A DNA stretch of 64,000 nt from Microbacterium sp. SL75. GTDB taxonomy: Bacteria; Actinomycetota; Actinomycetes; Actinomycetales; Microbacteriaceae. The translations under genes were made by a program, and so were the position numbers. The DNA is taken from assembly GCF_026625865.1 (NCBI RefSeq), contig NZ_CP113067.1, positions 1,736,001-1,800,000 of the forward strand, written 5' to 3'. The notes beneath the pieces are model-generated. The model made no database searches, was not told the origin of the DNA, and was given only the letters and a program-made list of their open reading frames with translations. Below, piece by piece: positions 1 to 10,856 of this stretch; the first letter of the stretch is position 1, and every line of letters begins with the position of its first letter.

Positions 1-67
1 CGTGCGCCAGGGCGCGATCCTCGATCTCGATCGGCGACGCGACGTCGCCGTAGTAAAGCGTTCCCAC
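1..67 (-). CDS. DUF7882-like small protein, N-terminal fragment (cut by window edge)
   Basis: Reading the minus strand from a GTG at 67 gives MGTLYYGDVASPIEIEDRAL and runs off the left window edge after 22 codons. It aligns closely with the N-terminus of the gene at 501-827 (MGTIHYGGSGTTVHIEDRAL) and less closely with the gene at 180-497, so it is a third paralogue of one small family. A -10-like TAGCGT (79-74) lies 6 nt before the GTG with no ribosome binding site, which suggests a leaderless mRNA. The family name (DUF7882, often labelled 'ATP-dependent DNA ligase' in Microbacteriaceae without visible ligase motifs) is from memory. The function is unknown, and only the start of the gene is in the window. 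Confidence 0.7.
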   Translation of the reverse strand, partial: MGTLYYGDVASPIEIEDRALAH

Positions 68-70
68 ACC

Positions 71-87
71 GGCACGCTAGTCGTGCC
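71..87. promoter_or_regulatory. Inverted repeat over the -10 box of the 1-67 gene
   Basis: GGCACG (71-76) and CGTGCC (82-87) are perfect 6-bp arms around CTAGT. The -10-like TAGCGT of the minus-strand gene lies inside the repeat, so a protein bound here would block that promoter. The 112-bp divergent interval (68-179) also carries the -10-like TAGGCT (167-172) of the gene at 180. The regulator is unknown. Confidence 0.3.
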
Positions 88-179
88 AGAACGAGCCGCC
101 CACCGGGGTTGATTCGCGCGACGCGACGTGGCATCCCGGAAAGCGGCTCGACGTGCGTTCCTCGGATAGGCTCGACGGC

Positions 180-497
180 ATGGGTAGATTCATCTACGAC
201 ACCGTTGCCAACGCGGTCGACATCGACGACCGTACGCTCGCACACCTGCGCATCGTCGTGATGAACAAGCTTCGGCGTTCCGAGTCGTTCATGTTCGACG
301 TCGAGGTCGGCGACGGCAGCGGTCGGCGCAGCTTCTGGATGCACCCCTCTGTGCCGATCCAGTTCCACTTCTACGGCAGCCGTCAGCCGCGCATCAACCG
401 GGTCTGGGTCGAAGACCTCATGCTCGCGGCATCCGGCCCGAACGGTCTGGCGATCACGCCCGAGCCGAGCGAGGACGCCCTCGTCGAAGAGGGGTGA
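180..497 (+). CDS. DUF7882-like small conserved protein
   Basis: This 105-aa protein begins MGRFIYDTVANAVDIDDRTL and belongs to the same family as its two neighbours (1-67 and 501-827). Shared features are the MGxxxY start, an acidic [DE]DR[AT]LAHL segment, a following KLRRxESF segment and a FWMHPSVPIxF / LWLHPAIPLRF block. I chose the ATG at 180 over the GTG at 153 because family members start MG, and because a -10-like TAGGCT (167-172) sits 7 nt upstream, fitting a leaderless start. There is no signal peptide or membrane segment, so it is probably cytoplasmic. Its 3' end faces the 3' end of the 501-827 paralogue with 3 nt between them. No enzyme motif is visible and the function is unknown; the family assignment is from memory. 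Confidence 0.75.
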   Translation: MGRFIYDTVANAVDIDDRTLAHLRIVVMNKLRRSESFMFDVEVGDGSGRRSFWMHPSVPIQFHFYGSRQPRINRVWVEDLMLAASGPNGLAITPEPSEDALVEEG

Positions 498-500
498 GCG

Positions 501-827
501 TCAGCTCTTCTCGGACTCGGCAGTCGGGCTGATGTCCTCGGGTACGAGCATGATCCCGCCCGACGAGTTTGCGGAGTCGGCCAGTCGTTCGATCCACTCC
601 CGGCTGAGCGTGGTGGGTTCGCTGTCGTCGAAGACGAAACGCAGCGGAATCGCCGGGTGCAGCCAGAGCGTGCTGCGGCCGCGCTCTTCGTCGTCGCGGT
701 GTCGCCACGACAACGTGAAGCTCTCGCCGCGGCGGAGCTTGGTCGAGATGACGACTTTCAGGTGAGCCAGGGCGCGGTCCTCGATGTGCACGGTCGTGCC
801 GCTGCCGCCGTAGTGAATGGTCCCCAT
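501..827 (-). CDS. DUF7882-like small conserved protein (paralogue)
   Basis: This 108-aa protein begins MGTIHYGGSGTTVHIEDRAL. It has the family KLRRGESF and LWLHPAIPLRFVF blocks and an acidic, Ser-rich tail. The ATG at 827 is preferred over upstream in-frame starts (up to 1040) because a -10-like TATCGT (840-835) lies 7 nt before it and because the homologous starts all read MG. It is convergent with the paralogue at 180-497, so three family members lie within about 0.8 kb in alternating orientation. It is probably a soluble cytoplasmic protein of unknown function. Confidence 0.75.
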   Translation of the reverse strand: MGTIHYGGSGTTVHIEDRALAHLKVVISTKLRRGESFTLSWRHRDDEERGRSTLWLHPAIPLRFVFDDSEPTTLSREWIERLADSANSSGGIMLVPEDISPTAESEKS

Positions 828-945
828 GCGGCCCACGATACGCCAGAGCGTGTCGCGGATACGCGGCGGGATGCCAGGTGTCAAGACCGCCGGGCGTGGC
901 GGGTTCGCCTGCCACAGTGAGGAAAGAGCACGGAAGGAGGGCGCC

Positions 946-1089
946 GTGACCAATCCCCCCACGCCTCGGCATCCTGAATCGGGGAACGACCCGGATGACC
1001 TTCCGGATGTGTTCCAGGGCTTGATCGGCATCGACGTCATCGACGGCGAGCTGGTCCCGCGCGCCTCGGCGGAACCACCCCGGGCGTGA
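946..1089 (+). CDS. Very small hypothetical protein (47 aa)
   Basis: A GTG at 946 is preceded by a perfect AAGGAGG (934-940) with 5-nt spacing, one of the strongest ribosome binding sites in the window. It opens a 47-codon frame beginning MTNPPTPRHPESGNDPDD and ending in PRASAEPPRA. The protein is Pro- and Asp-rich, with a short hydrophobic core (FQGLIGIDVIDGELV). It shows no recognisable domain. The site and its spacing are the main reason to believe the gene; its function is unknown. Confidence 0.55.
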   Translation: MTNPPTPRHPESGNDPDDLPDVFQGLIGIDVIDGELVPRASAEPPRA

Positions 1090-1132
1090 GGCTCTCAGCG
1101 GCCTCGTAGTCGTGTCCGTTACGTTCGTGCGC

Positions 1133-1810
1133 ATGTCGGACCCGCTGGACGAACAGCAGATCACCGTCTCGAGTGCGGCCCTGCGAGCGATGCGCGACGA
1201 GTTCCAGCGGTTCCTGATGGAGTACCGCTTCGGGCTCGCCGAGGTCGAGACGAAGATCTCTATCCTGCGCGAAGAGTTTCAAGAGATGCACGCCTACAAC
1301 CCGATCGAGCACGTCTCGAGCCGGGTCAAGTCGCCGGACAGCCTGGTCGACAAGGTCCGCCGCAAGGGCATCGAGACCGACTTCGACTCCATCCGTGCCT
1401 CGATCACCGACATCGCCGGCATCCGGGTCACGTGCAGCTTCATCGACGACGCCTATCGGCTCTCGAACCTGCTGACCCGCCAAGACGACATCACCGTGCG
1501 CGACGTCAAGGACTACATCGCCCAGCCGAAGGCGAACGGTTACAAGAGCCTGCACGTGATCGTGGAGGTACCGGTCTTCTTGTCGACCGGTCGCGTCGAC
1601 GTGCCCGTCGAGGTGCAGTTCCGCACGATCGCCATGGACTTCTGGGCGAGCCTCGAGCACAAGATCTACTACAAGTACGACCGCCTCGTCCCCGACGATC
1701 TGCTCGCCGAGCTCAAGAACGCCGCCGACACCGCCGCCGAGCTCGACACCCGCATGGAGCGGCTCCACCGCGAGATCCGCGGTGCGCACCCCGGAGTGGT
1801 CTCGCTCTGA
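1133..1810 (+). CDS. Small alarmone synthetase (RelA/SpoT-type GTP pyrophosphokinase, RelQ-like)
   Basis: This 225-aa protein is a single-domain (p)ppGpp synthetase that transfers pyrophosphate from ATP to GDP or GTP. It shows the RelA/SpoT synthetase blocks in order: SRVKSPDSLVDKVRRKG, DIAGIRVTCSFIDDAYRL, the G-loop-like QPKANGYKSLHV, and VEVQFRTIAMDFWASLEHK (the EVQ[IF]R nucleotide-binding motif). It has no HD hydrolase, TGS or ACT domain, so it should make but not degrade alarmone. The ATG at 1133 is preferred over the GTG at 1112 because a -10-like TACGTT (1120-1125) lies 7 nt upstream, as at many leaderless genes here. The next gene starts 21 nt downstream. The bifunctional Rel expected in actinobacteria must lie elsewhere. 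Confidence 0.9.
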   Translation: MSDPLDEQQITVSSAALRAMRDEFQRFLMEYRFGLAEVETKISILREEFQEMHAYNPIEHVSSRVKSPDSLVDKVRRKGIETDFDSIRASITDIAGIRVTCSFIDDAYRLSNLLTRQDDITVRDVKDYIAQPKANGYKSLHVIVEVPVFLSTGRVDVPVEVQFRTIAMDFWASLEHKIYYKYDRLVPDDLLAELKNAADTAAELDTRMERLHREIRGAHPGVVSL

Positions 1811-1831
1811 CGCGCGCGACACAATGGAGCG

Positions 1832-2686
1832 ATGAGCGACGACGACTCCCGAGTGGACGAGGTCGCCGCCGAACTCCTCAGCCTCCCGCCCTCGCGTTTC
1901 ACCGCCGCGCGTAACGAACGCGCTGCCGCCGAAGGCGGGGCCGTCGGGCGCAGGGTGGCGAAGCTGCGCAAGCCCACCGTCGCCGCCTGGGCCGTCAACC
2001 TGCTCGTGCGCGACGGCCAGCTCGGCGAGGCCGTGGAACTCTCGCGCGCCCTTCACGAGGCGCAGGAGGATCTGGATGCCGCCGAGCTCGGGAGACTGGG
2101 GCGTCAGCGCCGGCACCTGGTCGTCGCCCTCGCTCGTCGGGCGGGAGAGCTCGCCGCCGAGGCGGGGAGCCCGCTGAGCGGGGCGATGTCGGATGCCGTC
2201 GAGAAGACCGTCAACGCCGCGGTCGTCGATGCCACGGCGGCGGCCGCCGTGCTCACGGGGCGTCTGGTGTCGGCGATCGACCTCGCCGAACTGCGGGACG
2301 GGGCGCTCGGCGAAGCGGTGGCCGGTTCCGTCCCGGGCGAGCTCCCGCGGCCCGCTCCCACCCGGGACGATCTCGCCTCCCGTCGAGCGCGCAAGGCGGC
2401 GGAACGGGCCGTGCGCGAAGCGGAGCGTGCGAAGGCCGACGCCGACCGCGAGAACGCCGCTGCCGACCGGCGGGTCGACTCGGCGACCGAGCGAGCGACG
2501 CGCGCCCGCGAGCGTGTGGAGGGCCTTCGCACCGATCTGGAACGCGCCGAGAGGGACGCCGCCGAAGCGGAGGACGTACTGACCCAGCGCACGAACGCGC
2601 AGATCCGCGCTCGTGATGCCGTGCGGGCCGCGATCGAGGCCGTCCAGCGCGCCGAAGCCGCACGTCACGAAGGGTCCGATCGATGA
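1832..2686 (+). CDS. Conserved actinobacterial hypothetical protein, Ala/Arg-rich coiled coil
   Basis: This 284-aa protein has a conserved-looking N-terminal half containing LRKPTVAAWAVNLLVR. A highly charged Ala/Arg/Glu-rich C-terminal region follows (about residues 175-280, with repeats such as RKAAERAVREAERAKADADR), which should form a long coiled coil. I see no signal peptide or membrane segment. A CACAAT box (1820-1825) 6 nt before the ATG suggests a leaderless start. The stop overlaps the start of the next gene by 4 nt (ATGA), so the two are translationally coupled and probably act together. I recognise the family only as a conserved actinobacterial unknown. Confidence 0.7.
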   Translation: MSDDDSRVDEVAAELLSLPPSRFTAARNERAAAEGGAVGRRVAKLRKPTVAAWAVNLLVRDGQLGEAVELSRALHEAQEDLDAAELGRLGRQRRHLVVALARRAGELAAEAGSPLSGAMSDAVEKTVNAAVVDATAAAAVLTGRLVSAIDLAELRDGALGEAVAGSVPGELPRPAPTRDDLASRRARKAAERAVREAERAKADADRENAAADRRVDSATERATRARERVEGLRTDLERAERDAAEAEDVLTQRTNAQIRARDAVRAAIEAVQRAEAARHEGSDR

Positions 2687-3171
2687 GCGCTTCCTCCCTC
2701 TCCACGATCCTCGACGACGCTCGCGCACGCCTGGCCGGCGCCCCGCGCGAGCGACTCGGCGAGCTGCAGGAGGGGCGCCGCCTGCTCGGCATCCCGCGTG
2801 CCGCCCGTGTCTCGCCACGCGGCACGGCCTGGCACCTGGGGGTCCTCCTGTTGACCGACGACGCGCTTCTCGCGACGGGCGACATCGTGCGCTCGCGCCC
2901 GGAGGTCCGACGCGGATTCGCCGCGGAGTCGCAGCGTCGCCGCGCCGAGCTCTCGGCCGCCGCGGCGAGAGGTGGGGTGCCGGAGGGCGAGAGCGTGCAC
3001 ATCGGGTGGGAGGTCATCGACCCCGCAGCGGTCGGGCCATCGTCGACGCCCGTATCCGTCCGCGACGGAGAGCCGCTCGTGCGATGGAGCGCAGCCGGAG
3101 GATTTATGCCGCTGGGGCGGTACCTCGACGAGCGCATCGAGCTTCTGCGGCATCCGCCGGAGCGGGCGTAG
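2683..3171 (+). CDS. Conserved hypothetical protein coupled to the coiled-coil gene
   Basis: This 162-aa protein starts MSASSLSTILDDARARLAG at an ATG that overlaps the upstream stop codon (ATGA). The sequence is soluble, with alternating hydrophobic segments (GTAWHLGVLLLTDDALLATG) and a C-terminal PLVRWSAAGGFMPLGRYLDER segment. I recognise no catalytic motif. The coupling suggests a complex with, or shared regulation by, the coiled-coil protein. The next gene (glgX) begins about 90 nt later behind its own promoter. Confidence 0.65.
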   Translation: MSASSLSTILDDARARLAGAPRERLGELQEGRRLLGIPRAARVSPRGTAWHLGVLLLTDDALLATGDIVRSRPEVRRGFAAESQRRRAELSAAAARGGVPEGESVHIGWEVIDPAAVGPSSTPVSVRDGEPLVRWSAAGGFMPLGRYLDERIELLRHPPERA

Positions 3172-3199
3172 GCACCTGCGCCCTTAGTCGGGGGTAGAC

Positions 3200-3215
3200 C
3201 GCCTGTCAACAGGCG
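3200..3215. promoter_or_regulatory. 16-bp palindrome upstream of the glgX-treY-treZ promoter
   Basis: CGCCTGT-CA-ACAGGCG has perfect 7-bp arms with a 2-nt centre, too tight for an RNA hairpin and typical of a dimeric regulator site. It ends about 33 bp upstream of the glgX -10-like TATCGT (3249-3254), just above the expected -35. It is therefore a candidate operator or activator site for the trehalose operon. No regulator gene is adjacent. Confidence 0.4.
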
Positions 3216-3261
3216 TCATCGCGGCCGTTCGCGGAAACAACGCTGGTCTATCGTGAGCGAC

Positions 3262-5471
<2,210 letters not shown>

Positions 5472-5475
<4 letters not shown>

Positions 5476-7862
5476 GCGAGATGCGGCATCCGCTTTCGAC
5501 CTATCGCCTGCAGATCCGCGAAGCGTTCACCCTCGACGACGCCGCCGAGGTCACGGGATACCTCCGTGACCTCGGGGTCTCGTGGGCGTACCTGTCGCCG
5601 ATCCTCGAGGCCACGCCCGGTTCCGACCACGGCTACGACGTGGTCGACGTCGAGCGCGTCGACCCCGCACGCGGGGGCGCCGAGGGGCTCGACCGCTTCG
5701 CCGCGGCAGCGCGCGCGGCGGAGCTCGGCATCCTGATCGACATCGTGCCCAACCACATGGGCGTCTCGGAACCACGCAGCAACGCGTGGTGGTGGGACGT
5801 GCTGCGACAGGGGCGGGCGTCGGCGCACGCGAGCGCGTTCGACATCGACTGGGAATTCGGTGACGGCAAGGTGCGCGTGCCCGTGCTCGGCGACCATCTC
5901 GACGCGGTCATCGACGAGATCTCATACGACCCGACGCCGGCCGACGATGCTCCCGACGGGCTGGTCCGCTACTACGACCATGCCTTCCCGGTGGCCCCCG
6001 GTACCGGTACTTCGGACATCCGAGCTCTGCTGGACGCGCAGAACTTCGAACTGCGCTACTGGCAGGACGAAGCGGCCGACCTGAACTACCGCCGCTTCTT
6101 CGCCGTGACGACCCTCGCGGGCGTGCGCGTCGAGGTGCCGGAGGTGTTCCGGGCGACCCACGCCGAGATCCTGCGCTGGGTGCGCGAGGGCCTCGCCGAC
6201 GGTCTGCGCGTGGACCACCCCGACGGTCTCGTCGATCCGGGCGGGTACTTCGATCAGCTCGCCGTCGCGCTCGAAGAGGCCGGCGAGGGCGAGGTCGGCT
6301 ACGTGCTCGCCGAGAAGATCCTCGAACACGGCGAGGCGTTGCCGTCGTGGTGGAAGACCGCCGGGACCACCGGTTACGACGCTCTCGCCGAGATCGACCG
6401 TGTGCTGACCGACCCGGCGGGGGAGGCGGCGCTCGATGCCCTCGACGCGCGCCTGCGCACCGACAGCGATCTCGAGCCGCTCACCGGCTGGCACGACCTC
6501 ATCCACGACACCAAGCGCAAGATCGCCGACTCGATCCAGGTGTCGGAGATCCGTCGCCTGGTGCGCGGTCTTCCGTCGGGGCTGCGCGAGGAGTTCGGGG
6601 CCGACGCGCTGCAGGACGCGCTCGCCGAGATCCTCGCGTGCTTCCCGGTGTACCGCTCGTACCTCCCCGCCGGTCGCACGCACCTCGACGCCGCCGCGGG
6701 CGAAGCCGAAGTGCGTCGTCCCGAACTGGGCGACGTGATCGAGAAGCTCGTCCCGGTGCTCGCCGACACGAGCCTCGAGGTCGCGTGGCGCTTTCAGCAG
6801 ACGACCGGTCCCGTCATGGCCAAGGGCGTCGAGGACACCGCGTTCTACCGTTACACCCGGCTGGGCTCGCTCACCGAGGTGGGCGGCGACCCGGGGGAGT
6901 TCTCCCTCGACGTCGCGGGCTTCCACACCGCGCAGGCGCTGCGTCACGCGTCGTGGCCCACCGCCATGACCACTCTGTCGACGCACGACACCAAGCGCGG
7001 CGAGGACACGCGTGCCCGCATCGCGGTGCTGGCCGAGATCCCCGAGACCTGGGCCGAACGACTCGAGGAGTTCCGCGGGATCGCCTCGACCGGTCACGGC
7101 CCCTTCGACGCACTGCTGTGGCAGGCGATCGTGGGAGCGTGGCCCGCCTCGGCATCCACCCCCGAGGGGCTGAAGGTCTACCGCGAACGTCTGCACGCGT
7201 ACGCCGAGAAGGCGGCGCGCGAGGCGTCCGAGGTCACCGGCTGGTGGGAGCAGGACGAGGCCTTCGAGGAGCGCATGCACGCGGTCGTCGACGCGGCCAC
7301 CGGCACCGCCGCCGAGCGCGTGCGCGCCTTCGTCGACCAGATCTCGCCCGCGGGATGGTCGAACGGTCTATCCGCCAAGCTGCTGCAGATCATGGGCCCG
7401 GGCGTCCCCGACGTCTACCAGGGCTCGGAGCTGTGGGAGCAGTCGCTCGTCGATCCCGACAACCGTCGCGCGGTCGACTTCGCGGAGCGTCGCCGGCTTC
7501 TCGCCGCGATCGACGCCCCCGGAGCTGCGGCTCCGGCGGTGGATGCCACGGGAGCGGCCAAGCTCCTCGTGACGTCGCGCGCGCTGCGCCTTCGCCGTGA
7601 GCACCCGCTCGAGATCTACCGCCCGCTGGAGGCAGCGGGCGTGGCGGCTGACCACGTCGTCGCCTTCGATCGTGGCGGTGTGTTCGCGGTCGCGACCCGT
7701 CTGCCGCACGGCCTGGCGGCAGCGGGAGGCTGGCGCGACACGGTGGTGCTGCTGCCGGACACCCCCGTCGTCGACGTGCTGACCGGACGCTCGTTCGCCG
7801 GCGGCGCCGTGCCCCTGGCCGACCTGCTGGCGGTCTACCCGGTGGCCCTGCTGATCTTCTGA
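5472..7862 (+). CDS. treY: Maltooligosyl trehalose synthase TreY
   Basis: TreY (796 aa, GH13) intramolecularly converts the reducing-end alpha-1,4 bond of maltodextrins to alpha,alpha-1,1, giving maltooligosyl trehalose. The start (GTG overlapping the glgX stop, GTGA) leads into [25 protein letters not shown] is typical of TreY. Further motifs are [10 protein letters not shown] (region I), [11 protein letters not shown] (region II with the nucleophile Asp), [11 protein letters not shown] (region III) and [17 protein letters not shown] (region IV). The length is normal for the family. It is coupled to glgX and followed by treZ after an 88-nt spacer containing a hairpin (7872-7902). Confidence 0.95.
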
Positions 7863-7871
7863 CCCCCGATC

Positions 7872-7902
7872 GCGTGAGGCGTCGGCAATCGTCGCCTCAC
7901 GC
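7872..7902. promoter_or_regulatory. treY-treZ intergenic hairpin with alternative pairing
   Basis: GCGTGAGGCG (7872-7881) pairs perfectly with CGCCTCACGC (7893-7902) across an 11-nt loop. There is no U tract, so it is a weak terminator at best. CCTCACGC recurs at 7928-7935, directly before the treZ ribosome binding region (GAAGGA), so the left arm could pair with either copy. This may set the treZ-to-treY ratio by mRNA stability or attenuation. Confidence 0.4.
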
Positions 7903-7950
7903 CCTCCCTCAGCGAAAAACCTCGGCACCTCACGCGAAGGAACACCCCTC

Positions 7951-9702
7951 ATGAGCATCGACGTCTGGGCACCCAAGGCAGAGCGGGTGCGGCTGCGCCG
8001 GCTCGACGACAGCGGCGACAATGTCGTCGAAGACGTCGAGATGGCATCCGCGAAAGACGGCTGGTGGACGGCCCCGGTCGACCTCGCCGACGGCGAGCGG
8101 TACGGCTTCGTGCTCGGCGACGGCGACGACCTGCGCCCCGACCCGCGTTCGCGGCGTCAGCCCGGCGGCGTGCACGAGGCGTCGGCCTGGTTCGATCCCT
8201 CGGTGTACGCCTGGAACGACGCCGCGTGGACGGGCAAGCAGCTCGCGGGCGGCCTGATCTACGAGCTGCACCTCGGAACCTTCACCCCCGAGGGAACACT
8301 GGATGCCGCGGTCGGCCGCCTCGATCACCTCGTCGACCTGGGGGTGACCCACGTCGAGCTGCTGCCGGTGAACGGCTTCAACGGTACGTGGAACTGGGGC
8401 TATGACGGGGTGCTCTGGTACACCGTGCACGAGGCCTACGGCGGACCCGAGGCGTACCAGCGTTTCGTCGATGCGGCCCACGCGGCCGGACTCGCCGTCA
8501 TCCAGGACGTCGTCTACAACCACCTCGGTCCCTCGGGCAACTACCTGCCCGAGTTCGGCGAGTACCTGCGCGAAGGCAGCCGTAACACCTGGGGCGACTC
8601 GGTCAATCTCGATGAAGACGCTGTCCGCGCGTACATCGTCGAGAACGCACTGATGTGGATGAGCGACTACCACGTCGACGGCCTGCGCCTCGATGCCGTG
8701 CACGCTCTGCTCGACCATCGCGATCCGCACGTGCTGCAGGAGATCGCCGAACGCACCGACGCGCTGTCGGCGCACCGCGGCATCCCGCTCACCACCATCG
8801 CCGAGAGCGACATGAACGACCCGAAGCTGATCCTCCCGCGCGAGGCCGGCGGATACGGCCTGACCGCGCAGTGGTCGGACGACTGGCACCACACGGTGCA
8901 CGTCGCCCTGACCGGCGAGACGATCGGCTACTACGAGGACTTCGCCGACGTCGAGGCCTTCCGAAAGGTCAACGAGGGCGGCTTCTTCCACGACGGCACG
9001 TACTCATCGTTCCGCGAGGAGAAGCACGGCAAGCCCATTCCCGCGGACGTTCCGAACTGGCGCCTCGTGACCTTCGCGCAGGATCACGACCAGATCGGCA
9101 ACCGGGCCGCGGGCGACCGTCTGTCGCAGACGCTCGGCTACGACCGCCTGGCCGCCGCCGCCGTGCTCACGCTCACCGCCCCGGGCACTCCGATGCTCTT
9201 CATGGGCGAGGAGTGGGGCGCGACGACGCCCTGGCAGTTCTTCACCTCTCACCCCGAGCCCGAGCTCGGCAAGGCCACCGCCGAGGGACGCATCGCCGAG
9301 TTCGAGAAGATGGGCTGGGACGAATCCACCGTCCCTGACCCGCAGGATCCCTCGACGTTCGAGAACTCCCGGCTCGACTGGGACGAGGCGGGCGAGGGCG
9401 GTCACGCCCAGCTGCTCGGCCTGTACCGCGAGCTCGCGAAGCTGCGGCGCGAGCGCCCCGAGTTGACCGACCCGTCGCGCGAGGGGCTGTCCGCGGCGGC
9501 CAGGGAGGCCGAGGGCGGCCGGGTCTACGAACTACGTCGCCGCGACCTCGTCGTGATCGTCAACCTCTCGGATGCCGCGGCCTCGGCGTCCGTGGCATCC
9601 GGTGCTCGTGTGCTGCTGGCGACGGCGGAGGGCGTCGTGCTCGATGGCTCCGAGGTGACGGTGCCGGCCGGGGCGAGCGCGATCGTCGGCCCCGCACTCT
9701 GA
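7951..9702 (+). CDS. treZ: Malto-oligosyltrehalose trehalohydrolase TreZ
   Basis: TreZ (583 aa, GH13) releases free trehalose from maltooligosyl trehalose, completing the GlgX-TreY-TreZ route. It starts [18 protein letters not shown] at an ATG behind a GAAGGA site. An N-terminal CBM48/E-set-like domain (about 1-90) precedes the barrel, with [16 protein letters not shown] (region I), [11 protein letters not shown] (region II nucleophile Asp), [10 protein letters not shown] (region III acid Glu) and [11 protein letters not shown] (region IV); IAESDxND and QDHDQIGNR are diagnostic for TreZ. It is the last gene of the operon and is followed by a strong hairpin (9709-9749). Confidence 0.95.
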   Translation: MSIDVWAPKAERVRLRRLDDSGDNVVEDVEMASAKDGWWTAPVDLADGERYGFVLGDGDDLRPDPRSRRQPGGVHEASAWFDPSVYAWNDAAWTGKQLAGGLIYELHLGTFTPEGTLDAAVGRLDHLVDLGVTHVELLPVNGFNGTWNWGYDGVLWYTVHEAYGGPEAYQRFVDAAHAAGLAVIQDVVYNHLGPSGNYLPEFGEYLREGSRNTWGDSVNLDEDAVRAYIVENALMWMSDYHVDGLRLDAVHALLDHRDPHVLQEIAERTDALSAHRGIPLTTIAESDMNDPKLILPREAGGYGLTAQWSDDWHHTVHVALTGETIGYYEDFADVEAFRKVNEGGFFHDGTYSSFREEKHGKPIPADVPNWRLVTFAQDHDQIGNRAAGDRLSQTLGYDRLAAAAVLTLTAPGTPMLFMGEEWGATTPWQFFTSHPEPELGKATAEGRIAEFEKMGWDESTVPDPQDPSTFENSRLDWDEAGEGGHAQLLGLYRELAKLRRERPELTDPSREGLSAAAREAEGGRVYELRRRDLVVIVNLSDAAASASVASGARVLLATAEGVVLDGSEVTVPAGASAIVGPAL

Positions 9703-9708
9703 CGTCAT

Positions 9709-9749
9709 GACGAACGGTCCCGACCTCGTAAGGGGCGGGGCCGTTCGTC
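9709..9749. terminator. Terminator hairpin after treZ
   Basis: GACGAACGGTCCC (9709-9721) pairs with GGGGCCGTTCGTC (9737-9749), giving a 13-bp stem with one G-T pair and a 15-nt loop, starting 7 nt after the treZ stop. The poly-U tract is poor, as is usual in high-GC actinobacteria. It lies between convergent genes and could act in both directions. Confidence 0.65.
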
Positions 9750-9882
9750 GTTCACGCCTTGCGCGTGGGGTTGACGGCTCTGGCATCCCCGCCACCCACA
9801 CCGCGGCGGCGGCTGCGACGAAGAGGGCGACGAGCAAGATGAAACGGAGAGAATCCACGCCCCGATCGAGCTCCCCGAGAAT

Positions 9883-9916
9883 GCGGCATCCGCCCCTCTT
9901 GCGGAACGGATGCCGC
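9883..9916 (-). terminator. Terminator-like hairpin after the TspO-like gene
   Basis: GCGGCATCCG (9883-9892) and CGGATGCCGC (9907-9916) form a perfect 10-bp stem 12 nt past the TspO-like stop. Both arms contain the overrepresented GGATGCC/GGCATCC heptamer. The segment 9750-9882 holds no gene I accept. Confidence 0.5.
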
Positions 9917-9928
9917 GGGCCTCGGCGG

Positions 9929-10744
9929 TCAGTCCACGCTTCGGCGGACCAGGCGGAGCACGCTGACGATCGCCGGCGGCACGAGCACGATCGCGGCCAC
10001 GATGATCGCGGTCACACCGATCGGCGCGCTCTGCGGCTCGCCGCTGAAGCGCTCGACGGCCAGCCAGCTGAGCCCCCAGGCCAGGGCGAGCGCGGGTGTG
10101 ACGCGCCACGCGGTGCGCCACGCGATCGAAAGACCGATGAGAGCGACCACGATCAGGACGGCGATACCGATGGCATCCGCCGCGTTCTCCCACTCCGCCG
10201 GCACGATGGTCGTGAGCCAGGCGGCGGCGTTGGCGACGGTGGCGAGGGTGACCCAGCCGAGGTGGAGGCCCGTGACCCCGTCGATGAGGACGGAATCGAC
10301 GACGCCGTCGCGCGGTTCGCGCGTCGCCACGGCGACGCGGAACGTCCAGCAGAGAGCCGCGAGCAGGAGGACGATCACGACGACCGTGAGCAACAGCGTG
10401 CCGAAGCGGGCCGCGACCAGCCACAGGCCGTTGAGGCTCATCGTGAGGGCGATCAGCCAGCCGAGCGCGCGCTGGCGCGCATTGGTGCGCTGGCCGGGGA
10501 GAGCCTGCCAGATCGCATACGCGATCAGGCCGAGGTAGATGACCGACCAGATCGAGAAGGCCGGACCCGCCGGGGCGAGGTAGGAGCCGTCGGTGTTGAG
10601 GGCGCCGCCCTGCTGATCCTGCACGGCCGAGTTGCCGAAGGCGCCCGCCCCGATCACTGCGGCGATCAGCATGAACGACACCGTGGAAAGGACGACGATC
10701 TGACGTGCGAGGTCGCTCCCCCGCCATTGCGTTGCTGCGTTCAT
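9929..10744 (-). CDS. Tryptophan-rich sensory protein-like membrane protein (TspO/MBR-related)
   Basis: This 271-aa integral membrane protein starts MNAATQWRGSDLARQIVVLS. It contains the TspO-like segment LAPAGPAFSIWSVIYLGLIAYAIWQ with a Trp-rich surrounding. I count about 8 hydrophobic segments, more than the five of canonical TspO, as in the larger actinobacterial 'tryptophan-rich sensory protein' group. TspO relatives bind porphyrins or other small hydrophobic ligands and respond to oxygen, light or stress; which applies here is unknown. The ATG at 10744 is preferred over the longer frame to 10960, because the upstream part is Arg/Pro-rich shadow sequence and a -10-like TAGTGT (10757-10752) sits 7 nt before it. 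A repeated CTAG element covers this promoter. Confidence 0.75.
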   Translation of the reverse strand: MNAATQWRGSDLARQIVVLSTVSFMLIAAVIGAGAFGNSAVQDQQGGALNTDGSYLAPAGPAFSIWSVIYLGLIAYAIWQALPGQRTNARQRALGWLIALTMSLNGLWLVAARFGTLLLTVVVIVLLLAALCWTFRVAVATREPRDGVVDSVLIDGVTGLHLGWVTLATVANAAAWLTTIVPAEWENAADAIGIAVLIVVALIGLSIAWRTAWRVTPALALAWGLSWLAVERFSGEPQSAPIGVTAIIVAAIVLVPPAIVSVLRLVRRSVD

Positions 10745-10769
10745 ACCTAGAACACTAGAAAAGCTAGGT
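10745..10769 (-). promoter_or_regulatory. Promoter with three phased CTAG repeats before the TspO-like gene
   Basis: CTAG occurs at 10747, 10755 and 10764, and the outer copies form the inverted repeat ACCTAG...CTAGGT (10745-10750/10764-10769). The -10-like TAGTGT lies between them and the start codon abuts the last copy, so the element overlaps the promoter and presumed transcription start. CTAG is normally rare in such GC-rich DNA, so three copies in 21 bp look deliberate. It is probably a repressor site; the regulator is unknown. Confidence 0.45.
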
Positions 10770-10856
10770 AAATATGGCAGTCGGGGTTGACTTCTGACGG
10801 CGGGTGATCCCCCCGGGCAGACCCGAGTCGGGGGCGCCGACGCCGACGGGCGCGGC

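Noticed and set aside
9532..9858. Minus-strand GTG frame starting MDSLRFILLVALFVAAAAAV, a plausible small membrane protein
   Set aside because: The hydrophobic start is attractive, but the frame runs through the treZ terminator and 170 bp antisense into treZ, with Arg/His-rich shadow sequence after residue 35. No good ribosome binding site or -10 box is visible. It may be a decayed remnant.
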